A program made the position numbers and the translations under genes. A DNA stretch of 64,000 bases from an uncultured Lachnospiraceae bacterium (GTDB lineage Bacteria; Bacillota; Clostridia; Lachnospirales; Lachnospiraceae), in the NCBI GenBank assembly GCA_910586705.1, contig CAJUJK010000009.1, positions 62,001 to 126,000 of the forward strand. The letters are read 5' to 3'. The notes beneath the pieces were generated by a model. That model searched no databases, was not told where the DNA came from, and worked only from the letters and a program-made list of their open reading frames with translations. This document shows positions 17,668-26,702 of this stretch, in pieces (position 1 is the stretch's first letter; each line of letters begins with the position of its first letter).

Positions 17668-18606
17668 ATGCAGCAGAATACGGAACTAATCAGTGTAGTT
17701 GTTCCGGTTTATAATACGGAATCTTATTTAAACAAGTGCATAGACTCACTTTTAAATCAAACATACACTAATATGGAAATTATTTTGGTGGATGACGGAT
17801 CAACAGATCATAGTGGCGAGATTTGTGATTCTTACGCTGGGAAGGATAGCAAAATTCACGTAATACATAAGGAAAATGAGGGGACTGCATCGGCAAGAAA
17901 TAGAGGTTTGGAAATTGCAGGAGGAGAATATATTGGTTTTGTAGATAGTGATGATTATGTTGCGGAGGACATGTATCAGACATTATACAATTATATGCAG
18001 GCGGATATAGATGTTGCATGTTGTGGCAGAGTGTGTATTTCTCCTCAAAAAAAATGCAAGAAGTATTGTTTGAACGGGGTAGAGGTATTTTCGAGGGAAA
18101 AAGCATTGGAAGAGTTAGTATTATTAAGAAAAATAAGTTCTTCTGTTTGTACAAAACTATTTCGAAAAAGTTTATTTTACGATGTAAAATTTCCTGTAGG
18201 AGTTATATGTGAAGATATTCCGGCAGTATATGAGTTATTTAAAAGAACAAGAAATGTATGCCATATAGGTGAAGGAAAATATTTTAATTCTTATAGAGAT
18301 GATAGTAAATCTAATGGAGATTTTTATGGGAGGAGAATAGATTATTTGCTTTTTAAAAGAGATATATGTATAGATATCAGTAGGAATTATCCTCGGTTAG
18401 TTGAGCAGGCAGAAGCAGGTTATATGCAGGCTGCGATATATATTGTTGATAATATTCAGATGAGCGTGGCTCGAGATAGATATGAAAATATTGAAAAAAG
18501 AGTTCGGAAGATGATTCGCAATATGACAATAAGAAATATAAAAAATCCATATCTTGATAAGGGAACGAAAAGGGAACTGATAAGAAAGGGATATGAAAAA
18601 TATTAA
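17668..18606 (+). CDS. glycosyltransferase family 2
   Basis: This 312-residue GT-A enzyme begins ISVVVPVYNTESYLNKCIDS and continues with ILVDDGSTDHSGEICDSYA and the metal-binding FVDSDDYV near residue 93, followed by SARNRGLEIAGGEYIGF just before it. All are diagnostic of GT2. The C-terminal part, about 190-312, is basic and not recognised. It starts at ATG 17668 with GAGGA upstream. Codon use is clearly richer in A and T than in its CDP-sugar neighbours. It probably adds one sugar to the lipid-linked repeat unit; the donor cannot be inferred. Confidence 0.88.
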   Translation: MQQNTELISVVVPVYNTESYLNKCIDSLLNQTYTNMEIILVDDGSTDHSGEICDSYAGKDSKIHVIHKENEGTASARNRGLEIAGGEYIGFVDSDDYVAEDMYQTLYNYMQADIDVACCGRVCISPQKKCKKYCLNGVEVFSREKALEELVLLRKISSSVCTKLFRKSLFYDVKFPVGVICEDIPAVYELFKRTRNVCHIGEGKYFNSYRDDSKSNGDFYGRRIDYLLFKRDICIDISRNYPRLVEQAEAGYMQAAIYIVDNIQMSVARDRYENIEKRVRKMIRNMTIRNIKNPYLDKGTKRELIRKGYEKY

Positions 18607-18673
18607 GTAGGCTATCAGTGTAGTGTCTGCAGAGGCACTCAAATAATTGGCTTTAATGGTATAGGAGAAGTAT

Positions 18674-19627
18674 ATGAACAAGTCGGTGGTGTTATCAATT
18701 GTAATTCCTACGAAAAATCGGGCTAGATTACTGGAACAGGTATTGGAAAGTATAGAAAGACAACCAGCAGACCCGGATGTTTATGAAGTTCTTGTTATCG
18801 ACAACGGCTCCACAGATGAAACGAAGGATGTGGCAAAGGCGTTTCAAGGAAAAATTAAAAATTTCAGATATTTTTATGATGCCAGACCGGGGCTACACGT
18901 GGGAAGAAATAAAGGTTTGCTGAAAAGCAGGGGAGAGTTAGTAGGATATCTTGATGACGACGTGATTCTTTTTCCCAACTGGATCAATGCAGTTATAGAT
19001 GCGTTTGAAGATGAAAAGATAGTGCGTCTTGGCGGAAGCGTAATACCTTATAATATGGAAATATTATCAAAGGAATTTAGGGATAAATATGAAATAGTAA
19101 GAGGGAATTTTCATTTTGTCTATTGTATTAGTTGTTTCTGGCAAGCAGGCATTTCAGAACAGGACAACAGGGTATGCAGAGCGAAGGCTGACATGGGGTT
19201 TGGCGGAAACAGCGTGTATAGAAAGAGCATTTTGCTAAAGTGCAGAGGATTTCACCCGGATGGAATGCCAAAACATTTGTTGATGTATCGGGGAGATGGG
19301 GAAACTTATGTAGAAGATTTTATTATGAGTCATAATATGAAAGAATTGTATTGCGCACAGGTTTCTGTGTATCACATGATAGATGAGAAAAGAGTGGATG
19401 ATACTTACATTGATTATATGCACTTCCGCAATGGCATATCAAGTATGTACACTAACTTACGTAAGGATGCCTTAAAGGGTGGAATGAAACACTTTTGTCA
19501 TATCCTTTGGGAAGGTGTATCTACGAGAAGGTTCAATAAGGAAATTAATGGAGAATTATATCTTTTATTATACTATATTTTTTATAAAAAAATTCGTTAT
19601 TGGGTTCATAAAGAGAGTTACTTCTAA
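18674..19627 (+). CDS. glycosyltransferase family 2
   Basis: This is a 317-residue GT2 enzyme with LSIVIPTKNRARLLEQVLES at the N-terminus, LVIDNGSTDETKDVAKAF, ARPGLHVGRNKGLLKSRG and the metal-binding GYLDDDV near residue 97. MGFGGNSVYRKSIL and a GDGETYVEDF acidic block near residue 215 fit the acceptor side of the active site. Start ATG 18674 has GGAGAAG upstream. A C-terminal aromatic hydrophobic patch (LYLLLYYIFYKKIRYW) may associate with the membrane. It lies between another GT2 and the aminotransferase and probably builds the same glycan. Confidence 0.88.
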   Translation: MNKSVVLSIVIPTKNRARLLEQVLESIERQPADPDVYEVLVIDNGSTDETKDVAKAFQGKIKNFRYFYDARPGLHVGRNKGLLKSRGELVGYLDDDVILFPNWINAVIDAFEDEKIVRLGGSVIPYNMEILSKEFRDKYEIVRGNFHFVYCISCFWQAGISEQDNRVCRAKADMGFGGNSVYRKSILLKCRGFHPDGMPKHLLMYRGDGETYVEDFIMSHNMKELYCAQVSVYHMIDEKRVDDTYIDYMHFRNGISSMYTNLRKDALKGGMKHFCHILWEGVSTRRFNKEINGELYLLLYYIFYKKIRYWVHKESYF

Positions 19628-19664
19628 CTTTGGATGCGTGTGAAAATGAGGAGCAGAGAAAAAT

Positions 19665-20792
19665 ATGGATTTTATACCTGTAAATGAACCGCTGTTAAAT
19701 GGCAATGAAAAAAAATATCTTTGCGAATGCATTGACACAGGCTGGATCTCATCCGAAGGTCCATTCGTGAAAGAGTTTGAGCAGAAGATGAGCGCCACAG
19801 TGAACAGAAAATACGGCATAGCCGTATCCAATGGCACAGCCGCCTTGGAAGTGGCGGCGCAGGCTCTCGGGATTGGAGAGGGCGACGAAGTGATCATGCC
19901 CGCATTTACGATCATATCCTGTGCCATGGCGGTGACGAAGCTGGGGGCGGTTCCCGTGCTGGTGGACAGCGACCCTCATACTTGGAACATGAAGGTGGAC
20001 GAGATCGAGGCAAAGATCACCCCGAAGACCAGGGCGATTATGATTGTCCACATCTATGGTCTGCCGGTCGAGGTGGATGGGATTCTGGCTCTGGCAGGGA
20101 AGTATGGTCTGAAGGTCATAGAGGATGCGGCGGAGATGCACGGGCAGACCTATAAAGGAAAGCCCTGCGGGAGTTTTGGGGATATCAGTACATTCAGTTT
20201 TTATCCGAATAAGCACATCACCACAGGAGAGGGCGGCATGGTAGTGACGGATGATGAAGGGCTTGCGGAGCGGTGCCGGATGCTCAGAAACCTGTGCTTC
20301 AGAAAAGATGTCCGTTACGTGCATGATGAGGTCAGCGATAACTACCGTTTTACGAACCTGCAGGCGGCGGTCGGGCTGGCGCAGCTGGAACGGCTGGATG
20401 AGTTTGTGGCGCGCAAGCGTGCGATGGGAAAGTATTACACAGAGCAGTTAAGTGATATAGACGGTCTGATTCTTCCTATAGAAAAAACAGACTATGCGGA
20501 TAATATTTACTGGGTATATGGAATGGTACTGGACAGGCAGATAGAAGCAGACAATAAGGTGGTGCAGAAGCTGCTGGCGGAAGAGGGAATCGGATCGAGG
20601 ACCTTTTTCTGGTGTATGCACGAGCAGCCGGTCTATCAGAAACAGGGACTGTTCCAAGGGGAGACATATCCCGATGCGGAGTATCTGGCAAGGAAGGGAT
20701 TTTATATTCCCAGCGGGCTGGCACTGACACAGGAGCAGATGGAGCGGGTGGTTGCGGGTGTGCGTAAGGTGGTCAGCCGGCTTGTAGGGTGA
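19665..20792 (+). CDS. DegT/DnrJ/EryC1 family sugar aminotransferase (perosamine-synthase-like)
   Basis: The 375-residue PLP enzyme shows VSNGTAALEVAAQALGIG, MPAFTIISCAMAV, EDAAEMHGQTYKGKPCGSFG and the Schiff-base lysine in SFYPNKHITTGEGG, plus the C-terminal YIPSGLALTQEQ. These features, and its length, match 4-amino-4,6-dideoxyhexose synthases such as GDP-perosamine synthase. It would aminate a 4-keto nucleotide sugar using glutamate. No GDP-mannose dehydratase is present, so the natural substrate could be the CDP-4-keto sugars made by the rfb genes. A cupin-like and a methyltransferase gene follow, forming an amino-sugar cassette. Confidence 0.88.
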   Translation: MDFIPVNEPLLNGNEKKYLCECIDTGWISSEGPFVKEFEQKMSATVNRKYGIAVSNGTAALEVAAQALGIGEGDEVIMPAFTIISCAMAVTKLGAVPVLVDSDPHTWNMKVDEIEAKITPKTRAIMIVHIYGLPVEVDGILALAGKYGLKVIEDAAEMHGQTYKGKPCGSFGDISTFSFYPNKHITTGEGGMVVTDDEGLAERCRMLRNLCFRKDVRYVHDEVSDNYRFTNLQAAVGLAQLERLDEFVARKRAMGKYYTEQLSDIDGLILPIEKTDYADNIYWVYGMVLDRQIEADNKVVQKLLAEEGIGSRTFFWCMHEQPVYQKQGLFQGETYPDAEYLARKGFYIPSGLALTQEQMERVVAGVRKVVSRLVG

Positions 20793-20850
20793 ATCTGATA
20801 AAACAATGTGCCGGTCTGGCAGAAAAGATTCTCAGATGATGGGAGAAAAT

Positions 20851-21297
20851 ATGGGACAGGTTGAAGAAGTTAAGAAAAAGAACAAATTACTGGCAATGAT
20901 TATCCGCAATGACTACGAATGTGAGGGGGTGGATTTCATCACCCCCAGCGAGTATTCCCAGCAGATGGCATATATGCATCATCCGGCAGGAAAGGTGATC
21001 GATGCCCATGTACATAATCTGGTGCACAGAAATGTGGTGATGACGCAGGAAGTGCTGTTTATTAAAAAGGGTGTTCTGCGTGTGGACTTTTATGACGAGT
21101 ATGAGGACTATCTGGAGAGCAGGGATTTACATGCGGGGGACATCATACTTCTGGTTTCGGGCGGTCATGGATTTCAGGTTCTGGAAGAGGTGGAGATGAT
21201 CGAGGTAAAGCAGGGACCCTATGCGGGAAGTGATGATAAAAGGCGGTTTGCAGGAATAGAAGCGGATCAGGTAGTTTATCACAAAAGGGAACAGTAG
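20851..21297 (+). CDS. cupin-like protein of the amino-sugar cassette
   Basis: ATG 20851 lies 5 bases after GGGAG and gives 148 residues; longer in-frame starts at 20806, 20836 and 20839 have no good SD. The sequence has a beta-rich pattern with paired histidines (DAHVHNLVHRNVV), EVLFIKKGVLRVDFYDEY, the turn LHAGDIILLVSGGHGFQVLEE and EVKQGPYAG, as in small cupins such as sugar 3,4-ketoisomerases and WbuC-like proteins. A role as sugar isomerase or regulator is possible. It lies between the aminotransferase and a methyltransferase, with 59 and 17 base gaps. Confidence 0.7.
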   Translation: MGQVEEVKKKNKLLAMIIRNDYECEGVDFITPSEYSQQMAYMHHPAGKVIDAHVHNLVHRNVVMTQEVLFIKKGVLRVDFYDEYEDYLESRDLHAGDIILLVSGGHGFQVLEEVEMIEVKQGPYAGSDDKRRFAGIEADQVVYHKREQ

Positions 21298-21313
21298 CCG
21301 GACAGGAGCAGAC

Positions 21314-22072
21314 ATGGAAGTTTTTCAGGATTATGCATATTACTATAACGCATTTTATCGGGATAAGGACTATGCGGCAGAGAGCCGTTGGGTGGACACG
21401 CTGCTGAAACGGTATGGGCGTGACATCAGGAAGATCATCAATTACGGATGCGGGACGGGCAGGCATGACATAGAACTGTCAAAACTCGGGTATGACTGTA
21501 CGGGCATAGACTTAAGTGCCCTTATGATTGATATTGCGAGGGAGAACAGCAAGTGCATGGATGCGGATATTGGCTTTTCGGTTGCGGATATTCGCACTTA
21601 TGAACCGAAAGAAACATATGATGCGGTGATCTCCCTGTTTCATGTAATGAGTTATCAGAACAGCAACGATGATATTGTGGCGGCATTCCGGAGTGCCAGA
21701 AAGGCATTGAAGGACGGCGGTCTGTTCCTCTTTGACTGCTGGTATGGATCGGGCGTATTAAGTGATCCTCCCGTCGTCCGTGTCAAGGAAGTGGAAGATG
21801 ACACGTATAAACTGGTTAGGATAGCCAGACCTGTGATGCATGACAGGGCAGATGTGGTTGATGTATGTTATGAGGTTCTTGTGACGGAGAAAGAAACGGG
21901 TCTCACAAAAACAATCAGCGAGACGCATCACATGAGATATTTTTTCAGACCGGAACTGGAATATTACCTAAAGGAAGCAGGGTTTGAACTGATTGACAAT
22001 CTGGACTGTGCTACGCTTGGGGAAACGGGATATGGTTCATGGACGAGTTATTTTGTGACAAAGGCGGTGTAG
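21314..22072 (+). CDS. class I SAM-dependent methyltransferase
   Basis: The 252-residue protein starts after AGGAG. It has the class I methyltransferase core: INYGCGTGRHDIELSKLGYDC is motif I, GIDLSALMIDIAREN follows, SLFHVMSYQ and ALKDGGLFLFDCWYG are the later strands. The pattern is like that of DesVI/TylM1-type N,N-dimethyltransferases of amino sugars. Given the aminotransferase two genes upstream, N-methylation of a 4-amino sugar is a sensible guess, but O-methylation is not excluded. C-terminal YFFRPELEYYLKEAGFE completes the fold. Confidence 0.83.
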   Translation: MEVFQDYAYYYNAFYRDKDYAAESRWVDTLLKRYGRDIRKIINYGCGTGRHDIELSKLGYDCTGIDLSALMIDIARENSKCMDADIGFSVADIRTYEPKETYDAVISLFHVMSYQNSNDDIVAAFRSARKALKDGGLFLFDCWYGSGVLSDPPVVRVKEVEDDTYKLVRIARPVMHDRADVVDVCYEVLVTEKETGLTKTISETHHMRYFFRPELEYYLKEAGFELIDNLDCATLGETGYGSWTSYFVTKAV

Positions 22073-22122
22073 TACGGATTATCAGATGAGATATTGCATG
22101 ATGGGAAAGAGGCTGGAATTTT

Positions 22123-23235
22123 ATGAAAAAAGTGATTTTGATGTCGATGGAGGATGATAAGATAGAATGGTCGCCGGCGAAGTATCAGCTTTTAGATAGT
22201 TTGAAGGCACGGGGATTCGTAACTTATGTTATTTTACCAGACAGGCTTAAAAACAGAAGTAGAATTACTGCTATTGATTATGTCATAAACGCAAAGGGCA
22301 TGACGGCGTGGGAGATTCGTAAAGAAATAATAAAAATTAATCCACAAATTGTTATTGCAACACTATATGTGGATACAGCGATTACTTATCTGTTACCCTT
22401 TATAATGAAGGATACATCTTTTTATTATTATAATTTGGAAATTTATACGCCATATGTAGACAAAGAAATAATGTCAGAGGATATAAAATATTATTTTGGT
22501 TATAAACTGAGGTATCCGTTAGAAAAGATAAAGGAGATTTTGTATACAAGGTTTGCCAAAGGATTCACCATTCAAGATCCACTTAGAAGAAAACTGGCTG
22601 CAAAATATCACGTGTGGCATCCCAATACAATATATATACCTAATTCATATGTGTTTAATGAGTCGGCGCTTGTTCCAAAGGGCCGAGAAGGGGTGATTTA
22701 TTCTGGTGGGATTAAGCGTAGGTTTTTAGTGGAACAGTTTGACGATCTCAAGAGCATACATGATCTTCCAGTGGTTTTTACGGGAATTATAGATTCATGG
22801 TGTTTTAAACGTATAAAGAAGCTTCAAAGGACAAATCCGAATCTTAAATTTGTACAACAGGTTTTGTCAATTAATGAGTATACAGACTACGTGAGACAAT
22901 TTGCAATAGGTCTTGTGTGGTATAGTTCATTGAAAGAGGATGAAACACATTATTGTATGGGATTATCGTCAGGAAAGATGTTTAAGCACCTTAGCTTGGG
23001 ACAGCCGATTATTGCGGTCGATTGTATGGGAATTACTGAGACAGTAAATAAATATCAACTGGGAGTTGTGATTCATAATATTTCAGAATTGCCGCAAGCA
23101 TATAAAATTATTATGGATAATTATTCTTATTATCAGGAAAACGTGATAAGGACGTATCAACAAAGGTTTGACTTTAAAAAGAGAATTGAGCCATTTTTAG
23201 AATTAATAGAAAATGATGTAAGCTTGAATGTTTAA
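22123..23235 (+). CDS. GT-B type glycosyltransferase
   Basis: This 370-residue protein is AT-rich and starts at ATG 22123 with a moderate SD (AAAGAGGC). It lacks the D-x-D of GT-A enzymes. Features fit a GT-B fold: an N-terminal strand KKVILMSMEDD, a central inter-domain IPNSYVF, VIYSGGIKRRFL opening the C-terminal domain, and a nucleotide-binding stretch GLSSGKMFKHLSLGQPIIAVD near residue 290, analogous to the E-x7-E region of GT4 but without both glutamates. The family is not certain; it probably transfers a sugar in this pathway. Confidence 0.7.
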   Translation: MKKVILMSMEDDKIEWSPAKYQLLDSLKARGFVTYVILPDRLKNRSRITAIDYVINAKGMTAWEIRKEIIKINPQIVIATLYVDTAITYLLPFIMKDTSFYYYNLEIYTPYVDKEIMSEDIKYYFGYKLRYPLEKIKEILYTRFAKGFTIQDPLRRKLAAKYHVWHPNTIYIPNSYVFNESALVPKGREGVIYSGGIKRRFLVEQFDDLKSIHDLPVVFTGIIDSWCFKRIKKLQRTNPNLKFVQQVLSINEYTDYVRQFAIGLVWYSSLKEDETHYCMGLSSGKMFKHLSLGQPIIAVDCMGITETVNKYQLGVVIHNISELPQAYKIIMDNYSYYQENVIRTYQQRFDFKKRIEPFLELIENDVSLNV

Positions 23236-23263
23236 AAGAAATAGCGTATTTACGAGGAAATAA

Positions 23264-24883
23264 GTGGTGGTGAAAAAAGTATTATATATTTTCAATGATG
23301 ATGGCTTTGGCGGTGCGGGACAGTCTTTGCTGGATATGCTTATAGGAATTAGGAAATGGATAACCCCGGTGGTCGTTATACGGGACGATGCTCCTGTGGA
23401 AGAAAAATTCAAGGAGGTGGGTATACAATGTCACAGAATTCGCTTCTCTACGGATTTTGTTAAGATAGGAACCGGGGACGATCGTCAAAGGGCGTGTGAT
23501 TTCGTCAAAAGCTATGAGGCGGCTTTGCAGCTTATTCCTATTATAAAGAATGAAAAGATACAGATGATTCACATTAATTCAAGTGTAAGTTATTTTGCAG
23601 CGATCGCCGCACTGATGATGGGAATTCCTTATGTCTGGCATATACGCGAACTGTTAGAGGAACAGTTTGGATGTGAGTTTTTAGATGAAGAATTGAAGGT
23701 GAGTCTTTATCAACAGGCTGATGGACTTATTACCATATCGGAGTATGTACAGAAATCCTATTTGGAGAAATATAGGCTTGAAACGACCAGACTATATGAC
23801 GGATTACATATCAGCAGGTTTAAGGAAGTGCTGGGAGAAAAGTCATCCTTTGATCATACGTTTATTGCCCCGGGTCTGATCACGCCGGAAAAAGGGCAAT
23901 GGGATATTATCAGAGCGGTGGAGATATTGAAAAAAAGAGGATTTCCAGATGTAAAGGTTACGATTATTGGCAACGGGGATACCTCTTTTATATGGGCGAT
24001 GAAGAAGTATATCCATAAGCAAAATCTGGAAAGGAATATTCGGATTCTGCCATTTTGCAATGATCTGTCCAGTTTACGGCGTGAAGCGTCCTATGCGATT
24101 ACGAGTTCGCAAAACGAGGCTCTTGGAAGAGTAACGATAGAGGCGATGCTGGCGGGGAACTTTGTCATCGGAGCAGCGAGCGGCGGCACAATAGAAATTA
24201 TTGGTGAAAATGAAGAAAGAGGGCTGCTGTATGAGCTGCACGACAGCGAAGCCCTTGCAGATGCCATGATCAAGGCAATGGAGCTGCCGGATGATGTGAA
24301 AAACAGAATGCGGGAAACTGCACAGGCGTATGCGGAGGACACATTTGATTCCCAATCGTATGGCAGTACAATAATAAACCTATATCAGGAAATCTCAGAT
24401 TCTTACCGGCGGGAAGAACCGGCGGAATTATTTTTAGCAGATTTAAAAAGGAAATATGAGGCAGCTAAAAATACAGATACGGAAGCGGAGAAACAGCCGG
24501 AAGAGGATACGCGATACCGGAAATCGGAAAAGGCATTGAAACTGGCAGTAAAATGGCTTGAGGTCAGACAAAACGGACATAGTCTTGCAGAGTACTTGAA
24601 AAGGAAAAATATTCATAGCGTTGCCATATATGGCATGGCAGATTTAGGCAGAAGGTTTTATGACGAATTGGAAGGAGAAGATATTCAGGTCAGATATCTT
24701 CTGGACAGGAATCCGGGGAGGATGAATCTGGTACTTGAATTTACGCCTTTAGATGGAGAAAGGATGGATGTGGATGCAGTAATTGTAACTGTTGCAGGTG
24801 CGGAGGAACAGATTGTCAAGGATATTAAAAGAAGAGGCTATCCGCAGGTTATTGGTCTGAGTGAAATAATAAGCAGTTTTTAA
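23264..24883 (+). CDS. GT4 glycosyltransferase fused to C-terminal Rossmann-like module
   Basis: Start codon is one of three consecutive in-frame GTG (23264, 23267, 23270) behind GAGGAAA. The 539-residue protein has a GT-B/GT4 domain to about residue 390: YIFNDDGFGGAGQSLLDML, IHINSSVSYFAAIAAL, PYVWHIRELLEEQ, APGLITPEKGQWDII and the E-x7-E nucleotide-sugar site NEALGRVTIEAMLAGNFV. After a charged linker (residues about 390-420) comes a Rossmann-like module, VAIYGMADLGRRFYDELEG and LLDRNPGR. That tail closely resembles the small protein encoded next, suggesting duplication of the module. Confidence 0.87.
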   Translation: MVVKKVLYIFNDDGFGGAGQSLLDMLIGIRKWITPVVVIRDDAPVEEKFKEVGIQCHRIRFSTDFVKIGTGDDRQRACDFVKSYEAALQLIPIIKNEKIQMIHINSSVSYFAAIAALMMGIPYVWHIRELLEEQFGCEFLDEELKVSLYQQADGLITISEYVQKSYLEKYRLETTRLYDGLHISRFKEVLGEKSSFDHTFIAPGLITPEKGQWDIIRAVEILKKRGFPDVKVTIIGNGDTSFIWAMKKYIHKQNLERNIRILPFCNDLSSLRREASYAITSSQNEALGRVTIEAMLAGNFVIGAASGGTIEIIGENEERGLLYELHDSEALADAMIKAMELPDDVKNRMRETAQAYAEDTFDSQSYGSTIINLYQEISDSYRREEPAELFLADLKRKYEAAKNTDTEAEKQPEEDTRYRKSEKALKLAVKWLEVRQNGHSLAEYLKRKNIHSVAIYGMADLGRRFYDELEGEDIQVRYLLDRNPGRMNLVLEFTPLDGERMDVDAVIVTVAGAEEQIVKDIKRRGYPQVIGLSEIISSF

Positions 24884-24913
24884 AAATAATAAAGATTATA
24901 GGAGGAAATGACA

Positions 24914-25390
24914 ATGAAAAAACCAGTATTATCCATTTTATCGGCATTAACAGGGGCTGCGATCGGCGCGGGAGCAATGGGAAAGGCATCTAAGGACAGG
25001 TTAAACATCGTCCGCTCATACCGGGACAAGCATCTGGCGCTGTTTTTGATGATGAACGAGTGGGTGAAGGTGAAACAGCAGGGAAAAAATCTGGCTGATT
25101 TCTTTGTGAAGAACGGCTATAAGAAGATCGCGATCTATGGTATGAGCTATGCGGGGGAGACTCTGGTTGATGAGCTGAAGGGTTCCGAAGTAACCGTTGC
25201 TTACGGCATCGATAAAAATGCGGACTCTCTTTACGCGGATGTGGAAATCGTTTCTATGGAAGACGATCTGGAAGAAGTGGATGCAATCGTGGTGACGGCG
25301 ATTACGTTCTTTGACGAAATAGAAGAGAAACTTGCGGAGAAGGTGGATTGCGAGATTATTTCGCTGGAAGACGTGTTATACGAAGTATAG
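24914..25390 (+). CDS. stand-alone Rossmann-like module protein
   Basis: ATG 24914 lies 8 bases after GGAGG (the ATG at 24908 is too close), giving 158 residues. Residues 1-30 are Gly/Ala-rich and mildly hydrophobic (LSALTGAAIGAGAMG). After a helical part (LALFLMMNEWVKVKQQGKN) comes the module KIAIYGMSYAGETLVDELKG, GIDKNADS and AIVVTAITFF. The order matches the C-terminal tail of the preceding glycosyltransferase almost segment by segment (WLEVRQNGHSLAEYL against WVKVKQQGKNLADFF). It may be a detached copy acting as a subunit or scaffold. No catalytic residues are visible. Confidence 0.7.
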   Translation: MKKPVLSILSALTGAAIGAGAMGKASKDRLNIVRSYRDKHLALFLMMNEWVKVKQQGKNLADFFVKNGYKKIAIYGMSYAGETLVDELKGSEVTVAYGIDKNADSLYADVEIVSMEDDLEEVDAIVVTAITFFDEIEEKLAEKVDCEIISLEDVLYEV

Positions 25391-25424
25391 TTGCGGGGAA
25401 ACCAAAAGAGAGGACATTTTTCAT

Positions 25425-26651
25425 ATGAAACTGATACTGTTCGGCGCAGGATTTTTTGGCAAAAAGGCATATTCCCTGTTCGGGGAGGAGAACGTTTACT
25501 GCTTCTGCGATAACGCGGTGCAAAGTGATAATGAGAAAACCGTATATGGAAAGCAGGTCATAACTTTCGATACACTTATGAAGATCTATCAGCAATATAT
25601 CATAGTGATATGTCTCAAATTTGATTTCTCGCTGGAAGTCTGCAGGCAGCTTGACGATGCGGGCATGGAGAATTACCTTGTGTACGAGATGTTTTCGGAA
25701 TGTGGGAAAACGTCTGATGAATGGAAAGTGCTGTTTCAGGAAAAAACCGCTGTGGACCGGATGTACAAGGAGTCCTTTAGGTATCTGGCGGGAAAAATGA
25801 GGGCGCAGCTCCAGTATCTGAAGCGCCATGCGGATATCACGGCGTTAAAACCCGCTACCGGGGAACTGCGAAAGCGGCAGTACAGGCTGCTTGATCAGGC
25901 GGCAGAATTTTTTGCCTTTGTAAAAGAACTGGATATTATGCCTTTTCTGGTATATGGGAATCTGATCGGGGCTGTCCGGCATCAGGGATTTGTACCGTGG
26001 GATGATGATCTGGATTTCGGGCTGGTGAGAAACGATTATGAGAAGCTGCTGCAGTTTGCCGGAGAAAATTGTGTGGTCCTGACAAAGTGTGACGAAGTCT
26101 GGGCGGAATATAACGGGGAAATGCTGAAACATAGTGAACTATATAAAAAATTCCCCGGTAAATATCTGTTTTACCTCCGGCCGGATTTTATTCAGGTTTT
26201 AAAATGTACCGCAGATCAAGGCAATTATTATGTCATGGATCTCTGGGCATATGATTTTTATCGGAACGAATATGATATCAGCGACTATAAAAAATGGATC
26301 GAGAGAGTCAATGCGGAAGCGGAAACGATAGGAAGTAACAGGGAAAAAGTGGAATTTATAAGGAGAGAGCGGGAGAACAATCCGATGGTCAGCGGGGAGA
26401 TGACGGACCACTTTTTCCCCGGCATAGACAATTTTGGCGGCTATCCCGGAGGAGGCGCCATGAAGGAGTTTGACAGATGGATTCCGGCAAAAGAAATTTT
26501 CCCCCTAAAACAGGTGAAATACGAAAATACATCCTTCTGGGCGCCCAAAAATATGGAAGTAATGCTTAGCTTTGCATACAAAAATTATATGGAGTTCCCG
26601 GAGGATATGGGGTTTGTGACCCATGATGCGGAAGGGGCGGAGGCGGAATAA
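25425..26651 (+). CDS. LicD family phosphotransferase with N-terminal Rossmann-like module
   Basis: ATG 25425 (MKLILFGAGFFG) is preferred; upstream in-frame codons overlap the previous gene. The 408-residue protein has a Rossmann-like module at 1-100 (FCDNAVQSDN) and a LicD nucleotidyltransferase-fold domain from about 160: FLVYGNLIGAVRHQGFVPW followed by DDDLDFGLVRNDYEKLL, the metal-binding Asp triad, and a C-terminal KNMEVMLSFAYKNYME. LicD enzymes move phosphocholine, or in related families polyol phosphate, from a CDP carrier to a glycan. Choline kinase and LicC genes about 8 kb downstream make phosphocholine a candidate donor group. Confidence 0.85.
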   Translation: MKLILFGAGFFGKKAYSLFGEENVYCFCDNAVQSDNEKTVYGKQVITFDTLMKIYQQYIIVICLKFDFSLEVCRQLDDAGMENYLVYEMFSECGKTSDEWKVLFQEKTAVDRMYKESFRYLAGKMRAQLQYLKRHADITALKPATGELRKRQYRLLDQAAEFFAFVKELDIMPFLVYGNLIGAVRHQGFVPWDDDLDFGLVRNDYEKLLQFAGENCVVLTKCDEVWAEYNGEMLKHSELYKKFPGKYLFYLRPDFIQVLKCTADQGNYYVMDLWAYDFYRNEYDISDYKKWIERVNAEAETIGSNREKVEFIRRERENNPMVSGEMTDHFFPGIDNFGGYPGGGAMKEFDRWIPAKEIFPLKQVKYENTSFWAPKNMEVMLSFAYKNYMEFPEDMGFVTHDAEGAEAE

Positions 26652-26702
26652 ACGGAGTGCCGGATACCAGCCGTTGGAAGTAGCTCGGACAGGGAGGTTT
26701 TT

